Program-made: the position numbers and the translations under genes
DNA from: Oscillospiraceae bacterium
GTDB taxonomy: Bacteria; Bacillota; Clostridia; Oscillospirales; Oscillospiraceae
Direction: 5' to 3'
NCBI GenBank assembly: GCA_017502285.1
Contig: JAFVVH010000055.1
Coordinates: 1-64,000 of the forward strand
Length of the DNA stretch: 64,000 bases
The notes under the pieces: model-generated
The model's database searches: none
Told to the model about the DNA's origin: nothing
What the model saw: only the letters and a program-made list of their open reading frames with translations
In this document: positions 36,164 through 44,938 of the stretch, one piece after another
Layout: every line of letters begins with the position of its first letter
Position numbering within the stretch: position 1 is the first letter of the stretch

Positions 36164-37145
36164 GGGGCAGACGGTCCATCACACCCCAAAAAGCCAGCAC
36201 ACACATGAGCATGGTGATCAGAGAAAAAACACAAAACAGCTTCACTTCGCTCCAGCCGCCCATCTCCAAATGATGGTGCAGAGGCGCCATGCGGAAAAAA
36301 CGCTTTCCGTGGGTGATCTTAAAGTAGCCCACCTGAATAATATCGGAAAGCACCTCCGCCACATAGATAATACCGATCACAGGGAGGATCAGCGGAATAT
36401 CCAGCGCAAAGGCCATGCCGCACACCGCACCGCCCAGAAACAGGGAGCCGGTATCCCCCATGAACACCTTGGCCGGATGGAAGTTGTAGATCAGGAAGGC
36501 GGCAAGTCCTCCCGCAAGCGCGGCGGCAAACACACCCAGCTCCGTGTAACCGAACCACGCTGCCGCCGCCACATAGAACAGTGCCACAGGGATGGTCACA
36601 CCTGTGGCCAGACCGTCCACGCCGTCCGTAATGTTCACGGCATTCACCGTGGCCACCATAACGAAGGCCGCAAAAACCATATAGACGGGCCAGGGCAGGA
36701 TCAGTTCCACCCCCACAAAGGGAATATACAGGTTTGGGGTCAAAAAGCCCATATAGCGCAGCAGCACCACAAAAGCAATGGAGGCCGACAGCTGCAGCAG
36801 GAACTTTTGGGGCGCGGTCAGGCCGGTGTTGTGATGGTGCTTCACCTTTTCATAGTCGTCTACATAACCGATGATACCGAACACCAACGCAAACAGATAC
36901 ACCAGCAGATGGGTATAGCGGCCCTGCATCATCTGCTGCCAGCCCGCCGTTACCACCGTCGCGCCGATGCCCGCAATGAACATCAGGCCGCCCATGGTAG
37001 GAGTTCCCTGCTTGGACATGTGCCACGTAGGGCCGATCTCCTTGATGGACTGTCCGGCCTTCAACGCCCGCAGCACCGGGATGAGCACCTTGCCCAGTGC
37101 CAGAGAAACCAGAAACGCTGCAACAAAACCAAATACTATTGACAT
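36159..37145 (-). CDS. mraY: phospho-MurNAc-pentapeptide translocase
   Basis: 328 residues from ATG 37145 (GGGAGGTTTTAACA). Ten membrane segments. Catalytic blocks: DDYEK near residue 106, NAVNITDGVDGLATG near 164, the Mg/UMP-site GDTGSLFLGG, and the cytoplasmic loop RFFRMAPLHHHLEMGGWSE. Forms lipid I. Its last codon lies inside a 26-bp direct repeat. Confidence 0.97.
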   Translation of the reverse strand: MSIVFGFVAAFLVSLALGKVLIPVLRALKAGQSIKEIGPTWHMSKQGTPTMGGLMFIAGIGATVVTAGWQQMMQGRYTHLLVYLFALVFGIIGYVDDYEKVKHHHNTGLTAPQKFLLQLSASIAFVVLLRYMGFLTPNLYIPFVGVELILPWPVYMVFAAFVMVATVNAVNITDGVDGLATGVTIPVALFYVAAAAWFGYTELGVFAAALAGGLAAFLIYNFHPAKVFMGDTGSLFLGGAVCGMAFALDIPLILPVIGIIYVAEVLSDIIQVGYFKITHGKRFFRMAPLHHHLEMGGWSEVKLFCVFSLITMLMCVLAFWGVMDRLPL

Positions 37146-37194
37146 TGTTAAAACCTCCCAATGGGGTTTCTTTTTTCTTTGGTCCACCCGCCGG

Positions 37195-38553
37195 TCATTT
37201 CCCGGTCAGGCTCCTTGTTTCCCGCCGGATATGGCGGGTTCCCACATAGCTGTAGACGAACTCCCGTTCGTCCGGCTGACCGGTCAGGACGATCACATCC
37301 CCCGGCCCCGCCTGATCCAACGCCCGTCCAATGGCTCTGCGCCGATCCGGCTCTACGGCACACTGCCGCCGCCATCCGCCCATACCGGAACGCACACCGG
37401 CCACAGCTTCCATGCCGTTTTCCCCCGGTCTGGCATCCGTGGTCAAAATAATCCGGTCGGCCAGCTGTTCAACCACGCCGCCCAGTTGGGTCAATACCGT
37501 CTGCTGCGTGTCCTGAGGACAGCCCAGCACACAAATCAGCCGCCCCGCCGTAAATTCACGCACACTGGTCAGCAGCTGTTCCAAAGCCCGGGAGGTGTTG
37601 GCTCGATCCTGTACCACGGTATAGGCCGCCGGAACATTCAACACCTCCAGCCGCCCCTTTGGGCCGTGGACACAGCGCAGCACCCGGGCCATGCGTTCCC
37701 ATTTCAGTCCCAGACAAACTCCGCAGGACAACGCACACAGACCATGATACAGGGTGAAGCCACCCGGCACAGGCAGGTGAATGCGCTGAATATGGCCTAT
37801 ACTCACCGCCTCAAATTCCATGTGTCCGGGGTGCAGCCGCAAATTTCTGGCCATCAGATCCGCCCGCGCCTTATTTTCCGAGTAAGTAAAGGTATGCTTT
37901 GGGATGATACTACCATAATCCTCCCAAGCCTTTTCGTCAAGATTTAATACCGTGGTATCACTCTGCTCAAGCAGGTCACAAAGCGTCTGTCTGCACCGTA
38001 CAGGTCCGGTCAGCGCAACTGCACTCATACGCAATCCCACAAATTCCCTGCGCTCTAACGCAGCCTCATCCATCTGCAGAACTACGTGGGTGCAGTGCTC
38101 ATCCGCCATGCACCGCAGCAACCGCTGCACATGCAGGGGGCCTGCTCCGCGCTCATCCCCGGGCAGCTCCACCCCAGCGATCCATACTCCGTCCGGGGTG
38201 ATGGCGCCCACACGGGTATGGGGCATTCCTTCCAGCATCACCCGCAGCAGCCACGCGGTCAGTTCGCCTTCGTCCCCGACCACAGCGATCAGCGTCATGC
38301 GTTTGCCGGGCCGGCAAAACCAATTCTCCGCCACCCGGGCCAGCGTACCCCACGGATCCCGCCCGGCAGGGACAGCTGCCGCCGCGCCCCGCTCCAGCGC
38401 CTGCGCGCAGGTCAGATCACATCCGGGTGTTTCCAAAAACAGCGCACCGGGCAGATGATCCCGTCCGTTCACCGCAATGGAATTTATTTCCAGTTCAAGG
38501 TCGAGCCGAACCCCTTCGAGGGGGATGCCGGCCAAAAGGTCGCGCAATTTCAA
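37195..38553 (-). CDS. MurE-like protein lacking the catalytic motifs
   Basis: 452 residues from TTG 38553 (GAGGGG 8 bp upstream, giving MKLRDLLAGI like MurE); GTG 38562 is an alternative. Overall order follows MurE: N-terminal INSIAVNGRDHLPGALF, central domain, and C-terminal GPKGRLEVLN, ALEQLLTSVREFTAGRLICVLGC and LADRIILTTD. But the ATP loop GTNGKT is GDEGELT (93-99), DYAHTPxxLE is DRANTSRALE (316-325), GGDRD is PQDTQ (346-350), the DNPR substrate motif is DARP (373-376), and GKGHE is GQPDE (425-429). Ligase activity is therefore very unlikely. It is an intact, well-translated gene in the MurE position between the PBP and mraY. It may be a scaffold or regulator. Confidence 0.8.
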   Translation of the reverse strand: MKLRDLLAGIPLEGVRLDLELEINSIAVNGRDHLPGALFLETPGCDLTCAQALERGAAAAVPAGRDPWGTLARVAENWFCRPGKRMTLIAVVGDEGELTAWLLRVMLEGMPHTRVGAITPDGVWIAGVELPGDERGAGPLHVQRLLRCMADEHCTHVVLQMDEAALERREFVGLRMSAVALTGPVRCRQTLCDLLEQSDTTVLNLDEKAWEDYGSIIPKHTFTYSENKARADLMARNLRLHPGHMEFEAVSIGHIQRIHLPVPGGFTLYHGLCALSCGVCLGLKWERMARVLRCVHGPKGRLEVLNVPAAYTVVQDRANTSRALEQLLTSVREFTAGRLICVLGCPQDTQQTVLTQLGGVVEQLADRIILTTDARPGENGMEAVAGVRSGMGGWRRQCAVEPDRRRAIGRALDQAGPGDVIVLTGQPDEREFVYSYVGTRHIRRETRSLTGK

Positions 38554-38598
38554 GACTGTCACCCCTCGAAGGGTGGTTTCATTCTCTCTATTGTGCCG

Positions 38599-41043
38599 TT
38601 ATTCCAACGGAGTATATGCGTCTGTGACGCTGGTATCCACAAAGCGCACCGGGACCACCGTACCCCGGTCCACCGTCTCGCCCGCCCCCACGCTCTGATC
38701 CAGAGCCTTGGTGGCGGCACTGTAATAGGACACACCGGAAGCCCGCAGGTAAAGACCCAGCTCGTTGAGCTTTTTCTTGGCCTGATCGTAGGTCAACCCC
38801 TTCAGGTCGGGAACGATCACCTGATCGGCAGGTGCTTCCTCCCCCATATAGAGGATCACGGTGCTGTTGCCCGGGATGCTGGCACCCACCGCGGGGATCT
38901 GTCCGGTAACAGTGGTTCCCGTTCCCACGGTGCGGCAGGTCAGATTTTTGCGTTTCAACGCCGCTCTGGCTGTATCCAGATCATATCCGGTCACCTTGGG
39001 AACGGACACATCGGCCGCCGCGGCCTCCGCCTGAGTATACTGACGCTCCACGCCCAGATAGTCCAGCACATTGGCAATGAGCTGGCCCGCCAGCGGCGCG
39101 GCCATCTGACCGCCGCTGATGTAATAGCCGGTGGAGCCGTATTTGCTTCTGGGAGAGGCATGCTTGGGGGTATCGAAATAGAGCAGGGCGATGACCTGCG
39201 GGTCGTTTGCCGGCGCAAAGCCCACAAAGGAAACGATTTCCTCGTCGTACACACCCACTTCGCCCTCAGCAGTACCGGTCTTGCCTCCAATGCGATAGCC
39301 TGCCACATAAGCATTTCTGCCGGTACCTTCAGACACCACGCTTTCCAGAATTTCCGCGGCATGGCGGCTGGTCTGCTCACTGACCACCTGCCGCACCACG
39401 GTAGGCTCGGTCTGACGGATAATGGTGCCCTGCGAGTCGCTGATGGACTGCAGCACATAGGGTTGCATCAGGTATCCGCCGTTGATGGTGGCGGAAAAGG
39501 CACTGAGCAGCTGCAGGGGGCTGACTGTAAATCGCTGTCCGAAGGATGCGGTGGCCAGCGACAGATAGCCCTCGGCACTGGTGAAGAAATCTCTTCCCCA
39601 TGTCTGACCCTTGGCCTCGCCGGGCAGGTCAATGCCCGTCTCCTCTTTCAGTCCGAATGCCTCGTAATAGTCATAGAACTTTTCCGCGCCCAGCTTCTGT
39701 CCGATCATCATAAAGGCGGGGTTACAGGAGTTCTGCACCGCCTCGGCCAGCGTCTGGTCGCCGTGGCCTTTGCGTTCGGAGCAGGCAATGCTCCTGCCGT
39801 TGACCACATAGAAACCGGGACAGAAGAAGTGGTCTTTGTCAGAGACGACCCCCGCCTCCAGCGCGGCGGCCAGCACCACGGATTTGAAAGTTGAGCCCGG
39901 CTCGTAAGTATCGTTGAGCACTTTGCTGCGCCACTGCTTGTTCAAGGCCGCACCGACCGCGGTGTTGCCGGCCTGCTTGCGCAGCTGCTCATCGGTGAGC
40001 GGCTTGCCCTCCTTATCCTTCAGTCCCTGCCCTCTCAGACTCTGATATTCCCGCTCCGTCTGGGCGGCCGCCTGTGCGTTCAGGGTAGGGTCATGGATGG
40101 TGCCGTAGCTGTTCAGGTCGTAATTGGGCGCGCTGGCCATGGCCAGCACCGCTCCCGTTTTGGGGTTCATGACCACGCAGATGCCGCCGTTTTGTACCTC
40201 GTACTTCTCGATACCGGCCGCCAGCGTCTGCTCCGCCATACGCTGAATGGAGGTGTCGATGGTCAGGGTAATGTCATTGCCGTCTACGGCATCAATGTAG
40301 TCGGAGTAGCTATTATATATCTCCGTACCTGCACCGGTCTTGCTGGTGACTACGCGGCCGGAAGTTCCTTCCAGCACATCTTCGTAGGCAGCCTCCACAC
40401 CGTAGGCGCCGCCGTTGTCGTTCACAAAGCCCACCACATGGGATGCCACGCTGGAAAACGGATAGTAGCGCTTGGTGGTGGGGGTCATGATCAGGGAGTA
40501 GCCCAGCTTATTCTCCGCAATAAAGGCCTGCAGCTGCTCCGCCTGATCCCCTTCAATGTTCTTTTTTACGATCTCATACTGGGAATTGGTGCGCTCCATG
40601 CGCTTGGTCACAGACTCCCGATCCAGCTCCAGCACGGAACAGATCTTATCGGTGATCAGGTCCCGTCTTGCCTGAATGGCCGCATTGTAGGCCGCTTCAT
40701 CCAGCACGCCGTCTTCATTTTTAAACTTTCTCTGGTCAATGCTGTTGATCAGATCCAGAGGGGACAGGATGAGGTTATATACCGTGGCAGACATGGCCAG
40801 CACGTTGCCACTGGTATCCCGGATGGTGCCCCGGTTGGAGCGCACCTCCACGTCGCGGGTGGACTGGTTGAGCTGACGCATCTGATATTCTTCGTGGTGA
40901 ACGATGGCAATATCCCACAGCTTCCAGCCCAGCGGGATAAAGGACAGCACACCGAAGATGATCATAAGACACACGGTACGCCGAAAGATGAGCTGCTTGG
41001 ACGTGCGCTCCCGCCGCTGCCGTTCTTCCATTCTGCCTGCCAT
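38599..41043 (-). CDS. spoVD: class B penicillin-binding protein with PASTA domains (FtsI/SpoVD)
   Basis: 814 residues from ATG 41043 (GGGGGTGAGACT). A basic cytoplasmic tail and one membrane segment (about 24-44) lead to the dimerisation domain RSNRGTIRDTSGNVLA. Then comes the transpeptidase: active-site Ser in GSTFK, SCN, and KTGTAEG. Two C-terminal PASTA repeats (VPKVTGYDLDTARAALKRKN and VPDLKGLTYDQAKKKLNELG) follow. Cross-links septal or spore wall with the SEDS protein. FtsI and SpoVD cannot be separated by sequence alone. Confidence 0.94.
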   Translation of the reverse strand: MAGRMEERQRRERTSKQLIFRRTVCLMIIFGVLSFIPLGWKLWDIAIVHHEEYQMRQLNQSTRDVEVRSNRGTIRDTSGNVLAMSATVYNLILSPLDLINSIDQRKFKNEDGVLDEAAYNAAIQARRDLITDKICSVLELDRESVTKRMERTNSQYEIVKKNIEGDQAEQLQAFIAENKLGYSLIMTPTTKRYYPFSSVASHVVGFVNDNGGAYGVEAAYEDVLEGTSGRVVTSKTGAGTEIYNSYSDYIDAVDGNDITLTIDTSIQRMAEQTLAAGIEKYEVQNGGICVVMNPKTGAVLAMASAPNYDLNSYGTIHDPTLNAQAAAQTEREYQSLRGQGLKDKEGKPLTDEQLRKQAGNTAVGAALNKQWRSKVLNDTYEPGSTFKSVVLAAALEAGVVSDKDHFFCPGFYVVNGRSIACSERKGHGDQTLAEAVQNSCNPAFMMIGQKLGAEKFYDYYEAFGLKEETGIDLPGEAKGQTWGRDFFTSAEGYLSLATASFGQRFTVSPLQLLSAFSATINGGYLMQPYVLQSISDSQGTIIRQTEPTVVRQVVSEQTSRHAAEILESVVSEGTGRNAYVAGYRIGGKTGTAEGEVGVYDEEIVSFVGFAPANDPQVIALLYFDTPKHASPRSKYGSTGYYISGGQMAAPLAGQLIANVLDYLGVERQYTQAEAAAADVSVPKVTGYDLDTARAALKRKNLTCRTVGTGTTVTGQIPAVGASIPGNSTVILYMGEEAPADQVIVPDLKGLTYDQAKKKLNELGLYLRASGVSYYSAATKALDQSVGAGETVDRGTVVPVRFVDTSVTDAYTPLE

Positions 41044-41150
41044 AGTCTCACCCCCTGTTATCATCATTATCGTCAAAAGGGCGCAAGATACATTCTCTTG
41101 CGCCCTCCTGGTCAAAGTCGTCTATGAGTCTGGTCCACTATATTATCCGC

Positions 41151-41699
41151 TCAGCTGAAATATTCGACCAGACTGGAAAAAATGTCCTGTGCCGCATGGA
41201 CGGCACCTGCCGCGCCCGCCATAGCTGAGGACCCGGCGTGAAGGACCACGCTGTCCGGCTGAGACATATCGATGTAAGTGATCTGGTCCGCGGTGGGACG
41301 GATCATAGTAGATCCTACAGCCGCTTCCAAATGCTCCATGTCAAAGACCTGCTCGTACTGAGCAGACAAAGACGCGTGCTGGGCCTGCAGCTCGCCGAGC
41401 TGGCCGCGCAGGGAGACCACGGAGTCAGACACCATGTGCAGTTGCAGATAGCTCAGCAGCAGCAGAGCGGCAAACACACCCACAGCCAGAAAACCAACCA
41501 CAGCAAAAGGAGCCACATGACCGGCCTGCCGCACCTCTACCTGAGGGCGCTCAACAGGGCGGCGCTTGGGCGCGCGCTTGGGTACGCTGCGCTGTTCCTC
41601 CTGACGGCGGGGGTTGCGAACTACATTGCCTTCATAAACAGGGGCATAAGCCACACTGCCGTTGGTACGATAGGTTGTCATTCTCTGCCGCGCTGCCAT
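41151..41699 (-). CDS. ftsL: FtsL-like division protein
   Basis: 182 residues. Long basic cytoplasmic tail (RRQEEQRSVPKRAPKRRPVERP), one membrane segment (about 65-85), then a coiled coil (DSVVSLRGQLGELQAQHASLSAQYEQVFD) and a short outer tail. This bitopic coiled-coil layout and its place between rsmH and the PBP identify FtsL; sequence similarity is weak, as usual for FtsL. The Ala-rich C-terminus is longer than typical. Confidence 0.8.
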   Translation of the reverse strand: MAARQRMTTYRTNGSVAYAPVYEGNVVRNPRRQEEQRSVPKRAPKRRPVERPQVEVRQAGHVAPFAVVGFLAVGVFAALLLLSYLQLHMVSDSVVSLRGQLGELQAQHASLSAQYEQVFDMEHLEAAVGSTMIRPTADQITYIDMSQPDSVVLHAGSSAMAGAAGAVHAAQDIFSSLVEYFS

Positions 41700-41721
41700 G
41701 GCAGTTCCCTCCTAATAGTAA

Positions 41722-42660
41722 CTATTTCAGCTTTTCTGCCACCCGCAGCTTGGCACTGCGGGAACGGGGATTTTCTTCCAGCTCCTGCTCACCCGGTAAG
41801 ATGGGCTTTTTGTTCACAAGCCGGATATCCGGCGTTTTGCCGCACACACACACCGGAAAATCCGGGGGACAGGTACAGCCTTTGGCAAATTCCGCAAGGC
41901 CTGTTTTAACGATGCGGTCCTCCAACGAGTGGAAGGTGATCACAGCCAGCCGTCCGCCCTTTTTCAGCCTGGGCACCGCGGCCCGGATCATCTTGTCCAC
42001 CGCGGTCAGCTCGTCATTGACGGCGATGCGAATAGCCTGAAAGCTGCGCTTGGCCGGGTGCTGTTTTTCTTTGAGCGCCTTGCCAGGCATGGCGCTTTTG
42101 ATGATCTCCACCAACTCAAGAGTGGTTTCAATGGGCTTGTCCGCCCGGCGGCGGACGATGGCCGCGGCGATCAGCCCGGCATAACGTTCTTCACCATACT
42201 GCAGCAGGATGCGCCGCAGTTCGTCCTGACTCCATGTGTTGACCACATCGGCGGCAGTCAACCCCTCTGAACGGTCCATACGCATATCCAACGGTGCATC
42301 CGCCATGTAGGAGAAGCCCCGGCTACTGTCATCCAGCTGTGGAGAGGACACTCCCAAGTCAAACAGCATGCCGTCGATCTGCTCCAGACCAAGCTCGTCC
42401 AGAATGGCATCAATTTCAGCAAAGTTGCTGTGTACCAACGCCACCCGGTCCATCCACTGTGCCAGCCGTTGCTGCGCAGCATCCAGTGCCGCCTGATCTC
42501 TGTCCACACAGATGAGCCGTCCACCGTCGGTCAGCCGCTCAACAATGCGGCGGGAGTGACCGGCCCGGCCCAACGTACCGTCCAGATAAATACCGTCGGG
42601 CTTAATGTCCAGTCCTTCCAGACACTCTTCCAGAAGAACGGAATAATGCGTAAACTCCAT
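41722..42660 (-). CDS. rsmH: 16S rRNA (cytosine-1402 N4) methyltransferase
   Basis: 312 residues from ATG 42660 (GGTGGAAAAG). SAM site YLDGTLGRAGHSRRIVERL near residue 30, then DLGVSSPQLDDSSRGFSYMADAPLDMRMD and C-terminal VITFHSLEDRIVK with KPILPGEQELEENPRSRSAKLRVAEK. Methylates C1402 in the ribosomal decoding centre. Second gene of the cluster. Confidence 0.97.
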   Translation of the reverse strand: MEFTHYSVLLEECLEGLDIKPDGIYLDGTLGRAGHSRRIVERLTDGGRLICVDRDQAALDAAQQRLAQWMDRVALVHSNFAEIDAILDELGLEQIDGMLFDLGVSSPQLDDSSRGFSYMADAPLDMRMDRSEGLTAADVVNTWSQDELRRILLQYGEERYAGLIAAAIVRRRADKPIETTLELVEIIKSAMPGKALKEKQHPAKRSFQAIRIAVNDELTAVDKMIRAAVPRLKKGGRLAVITFHSLEDRIVKTGLAEFAKGCTCPPDFPVCVCGKTPDIRLVNKKPILPGEQELEENPRSRSAKLRVAEKLK

Positions 42661-42676
42661 CTTTTCCACCAACCGC

Positions 42677-43096
42677 TTACAGACGGACCTTGCGGGTCAG
42701 CGCCTTCATGCGGTCGCGGTTCATGTAGGTTTCGTTCTTCTGCGCCCAGCGCTGAGCGTTCCAGATGCGGGCCACCTTGTTGGCACCCACGATAACCACG
42801 TCTTTTTCAAGGGCCGCGTAGTCCCGCAGCAGGGGTGGGATCACAATGCGGTTCTGGCTGTCTACCGTACAGCGGTAGGTCTGGGCGAAGAAGACTTCCA
42901 TGGCTTCGATGTCCTCTTCCTCCTCCAGCTCCTCGGCACGCTGGCACAGGGCATCCCACGCCTCCTGAGGATAGATGGTCAGACACTCGTCTGCACCCAT
43001 GGACAGGTGGAAGCAGTCACCAAGCTCTTCCTTCAAACGGGAGGGGATAAACAACCGGCCCTTACCGTCGATGCTGTGTTCAAATGTTCCGGTCAT
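42677..43096 (-). CDS. mraZ: transcriptional regulator MraZ
   Basis: 139 residues from ATG 43096, with GGAGGAGGTGGACAGA in front; the upstream extension is not used. Two SpoVT/AbrB-like halves: FEHSIDGKGRLFIPSRLKEEL near the start and CTVDSQNRIVIPPLLRDYA in the middle. MraZ forms rings that bind tandem repeats and represses its own cluster. Putative binding repeats lie directly upstream. Confidence 0.96.
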   Translation of the reverse strand: MTGTFEHSIDGKGRLFIPSRLKEELGDCFHLSMGADECLTIYPQEAWDALCQRAEELEEEEDIEAMEVFFAQTYRCTVDSQNRIVIPPLLRDYAALEKDVVIVGANKVARIWNAQRWAQKNETYMNRDRMKALTRKVRL

Positions 43097-43139
43097 TCTG
43101 TCCACCTCCTCCACTTTGATGCTCTTTTGAGGGAATTTG

Positions 43140-43193
43140 CTCCATTTCCCTCCACCCTGCTATTAGTATACGATTACCCATACTAAAAAGCAA
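43140..43193 (-). promoter_or_regulatory. division-cluster promoter with MraZ-type boxes
   Basis: TTGCTT (43193-43188), 17 bp, TATACT (43170-43165). Just downstream, TGGAG-N5-TGGAG (43154-43140) repeats with a 10-bp period, the spacing expected of MraZ boxes. A further AAAGTGGAGG sits at the ribosome-binding site. Autorepression is inferred. Confidence 0.7.
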
Positions 43194-43219
43194 GTGTTTT
43201 TTTGAATTTTTTTCAAAGA

Positions 43220-43254
43220 AAAAACCGCGGATTCCCTTAGAAATCCGCGGTTTT
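43220..43254 (-). terminator. gatB terminator
   Basis: AAAACCGCGGATT / AATCCGCGGTTTT followed on the minus strand by TTCTTTG. It insulates gatB from the mraZ promoter. Confidence 0.8.
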
Positions 43255-43366
43255 CGGTATTAAAACATTTGTTCGATGCTCAGTTTTTCACCTGTTATTT
43301 CCGTGTGTCACAAGTTGTTGTTTTGCGTCGACCTCAAAGCACAACATATTGTGCTTTCACCCCAAC

Positions 43367-44815
43367 TCACTCCACAACCAGTTTGTTTTTCAATATTATG
43401 TTAATCGTTTTTGGGTCAGCTTTTCCTCCCAGCAAGCGCATGGTCTGCCCCACCAAAAAGCCAAAACTTTTTTCCTTTCCGGCCCGAAAATCGGATACCG
43501 GACCGGGATTTTCGCGAATGACCCGCTCCACCGCCCGTTCCACAAGGCCGGTATCGCTCACCTGCTCCAATCTGTTTGCTTTCACGTATTGTTCCGGGTC
43601 ACCTCCATCGAACACCGCGTCAAAGACCTGCACGGCGGTGTTGCGGTTGATGCGCCCCTCCTCCACCAACGCAAGGATCTTCACCAGCGCTTCCGGACTC
43701 AGCGACATGTGCTCCGCGCCTATGTTCCGTTGGGATAACTGGCGCAATACCTGCCCCATGATCCAGTTGGCCGCCTGCTTGGGCTGTGCCCCAAGAGCCA
43801 CCGTCCGTTCAAAAAACTCCGCCAGCGCCCGCTGGCCGGTGAGCATGCGCGCATCGTAATCCGGCAGGCCATATTCCCGGCTGTACCGCGCCCGCTTTTC
43901 CCCCGGAAGCTCCGGCTGGCGGGCGCGCAGGTCGAGCAGATACTCCTCACTCAGCACCAACGGCGGCAAATCAGGCTCGGGGAAATAGTGGTAATCCCGG
44001 GCATCCTCCTTGGACCGCATGGAAATGCTTTCATTCCTATCCTCGTCCCAGCGGCGGGTCTCCTGCACCACCCGCTCTCCACGCTCCAACAGAGCAATTT
44101 GGCGGCGGCTCTCATATTCGATGGCCCGGCGCACCGCCCGGAAGGAGCCCAGATTTTTCATCTCCGTACGCGTACCCAGCTCAGTGCTCCCCTCCGGGCG
44201 CACGGACAGGTTCACATCACAGCGCAAAGACCCCTCCTGCAGTTTGCAGTCAGACACACCCAGATACTGCAGAATGGTCTTCAACTCCTCCAGATAGGCC
44301 ACCACCTCGTCCCCATTCCGGAAGTCGGGTCGGGTGACGATCTCAATGAGGGGCACGCCGCTGCGGTTGAAGTCAACGCGTGTGTCACCGTGCTCCCAAT
44401 CATGGAACAGCCGACCCGCATCGTCCTCCAGATGCACTTGCGCGATATGTACCGTGTGCTCTTGCCCGTTCTCCGGCGTGATGCGTACCGCACCGTCCCG
44501 GGCAAGGGGACGGTAGAACTGGGTAATCTGGTAGCCCCGAGGCAGATCGGGAGAGGAATAGTGCTTTCGGTCAAACACGCTGACCGTTTCCACCCGGCAG
44601 CCCAGTGCCAGTGCACCGCGCACCGCCAACTCCACTGCTTTTTCGTTGAGCACAGGCCGCACCCCCGGCTCCCCCAGACACAACGGGCAGCAATTTTGGT
44701 TGGCGGGCGCACCAAAGGCAGCAGAGCAGGAGCAAAACAGTTTTCTTTCGGTGGCCAGTTCCACATGGGTCTCCAGCCCAATCACAGTCTCCCACCGTGC
44801 GATCCTATCCTCCAT
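43367..44815 (-). CDS. gatB: Asp/Glu-tRNA amidotransferase subunit B
   Basis: 482 residues. N-terminal VIGLETHVELATERKLFCSCSAAFGAPANQNCCPLCLGEPGVRP holds the conserved Cys/His metal-site region. LQEGSLRCDVNLSVRPEG and MKNLGSFRAVRRAIEYE are catalytic-cradle blocks, and a C-terminal YqeY-like tRNA-binding domain follows. Makes Gln-tRNA (and/or Asn-tRNA) with GatA and GatC. Neither partner gene is adjacent, which is unusual. The start ATG has GGAGCGGCTGCC nearby. Confidence 0.95.
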   Translation of the reverse strand: MEDRIARWETVIGLETHVELATERKLFCSCSAAFGAPANQNCCPLCLGEPGVRPVLNEKAVELAVRGALALGCRVETVSVFDRKHYSSPDLPRGYQITQFYRPLARDGAVRITPENGQEHTVHIAQVHLEDDAGRLFHDWEHGDTRVDFNRSGVPLIEIVTRPDFRNGDEVVAYLEELKTILQYLGVSDCKLQEGSLRCDVNLSVRPEGSTELGTRTEMKNLGSFRAVRRAIEYESRRQIALLERGERVVQETRRWDEDRNESISMRSKEDARDYHYFPEPDLPPLVLSEEYLLDLRARQPELPGEKRARYSREYGLPDYDARMLTGQRALAEFFERTVALGAQPKQAANWIMGQVLRQLSQRNIGAEHMSLSPEALVKILALVEEGRINRNTAVQVFDAVFDGGDPEQYVKANRLEQVSDTGLVERAVERVIRENPGPVSDFRAGKEKSFGFLVGQTMRLLGGKADPKTINIILKNKLVVE

Positions 44816-44938
44816 GGCAGCCGCTCCTTCCTTGTTTTTATACTATTATACATCATTGCGCTCTCCCCGTCCAACTTTCTCTTCCCCGGAGCAAAGAAAC
44901 GTGGTATACTGATAAAAAGTCAAATCCAGGAGGAATGT

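Noticed and set aside
33792..37142. Plus-strand open frame of 1116 codons across the cell-wall cluster
   Set aside because: Antisense of murG, ftsW and mraY; it is rich in His/Gln/Arg, as expected of a shadow frame, and has no start signal.
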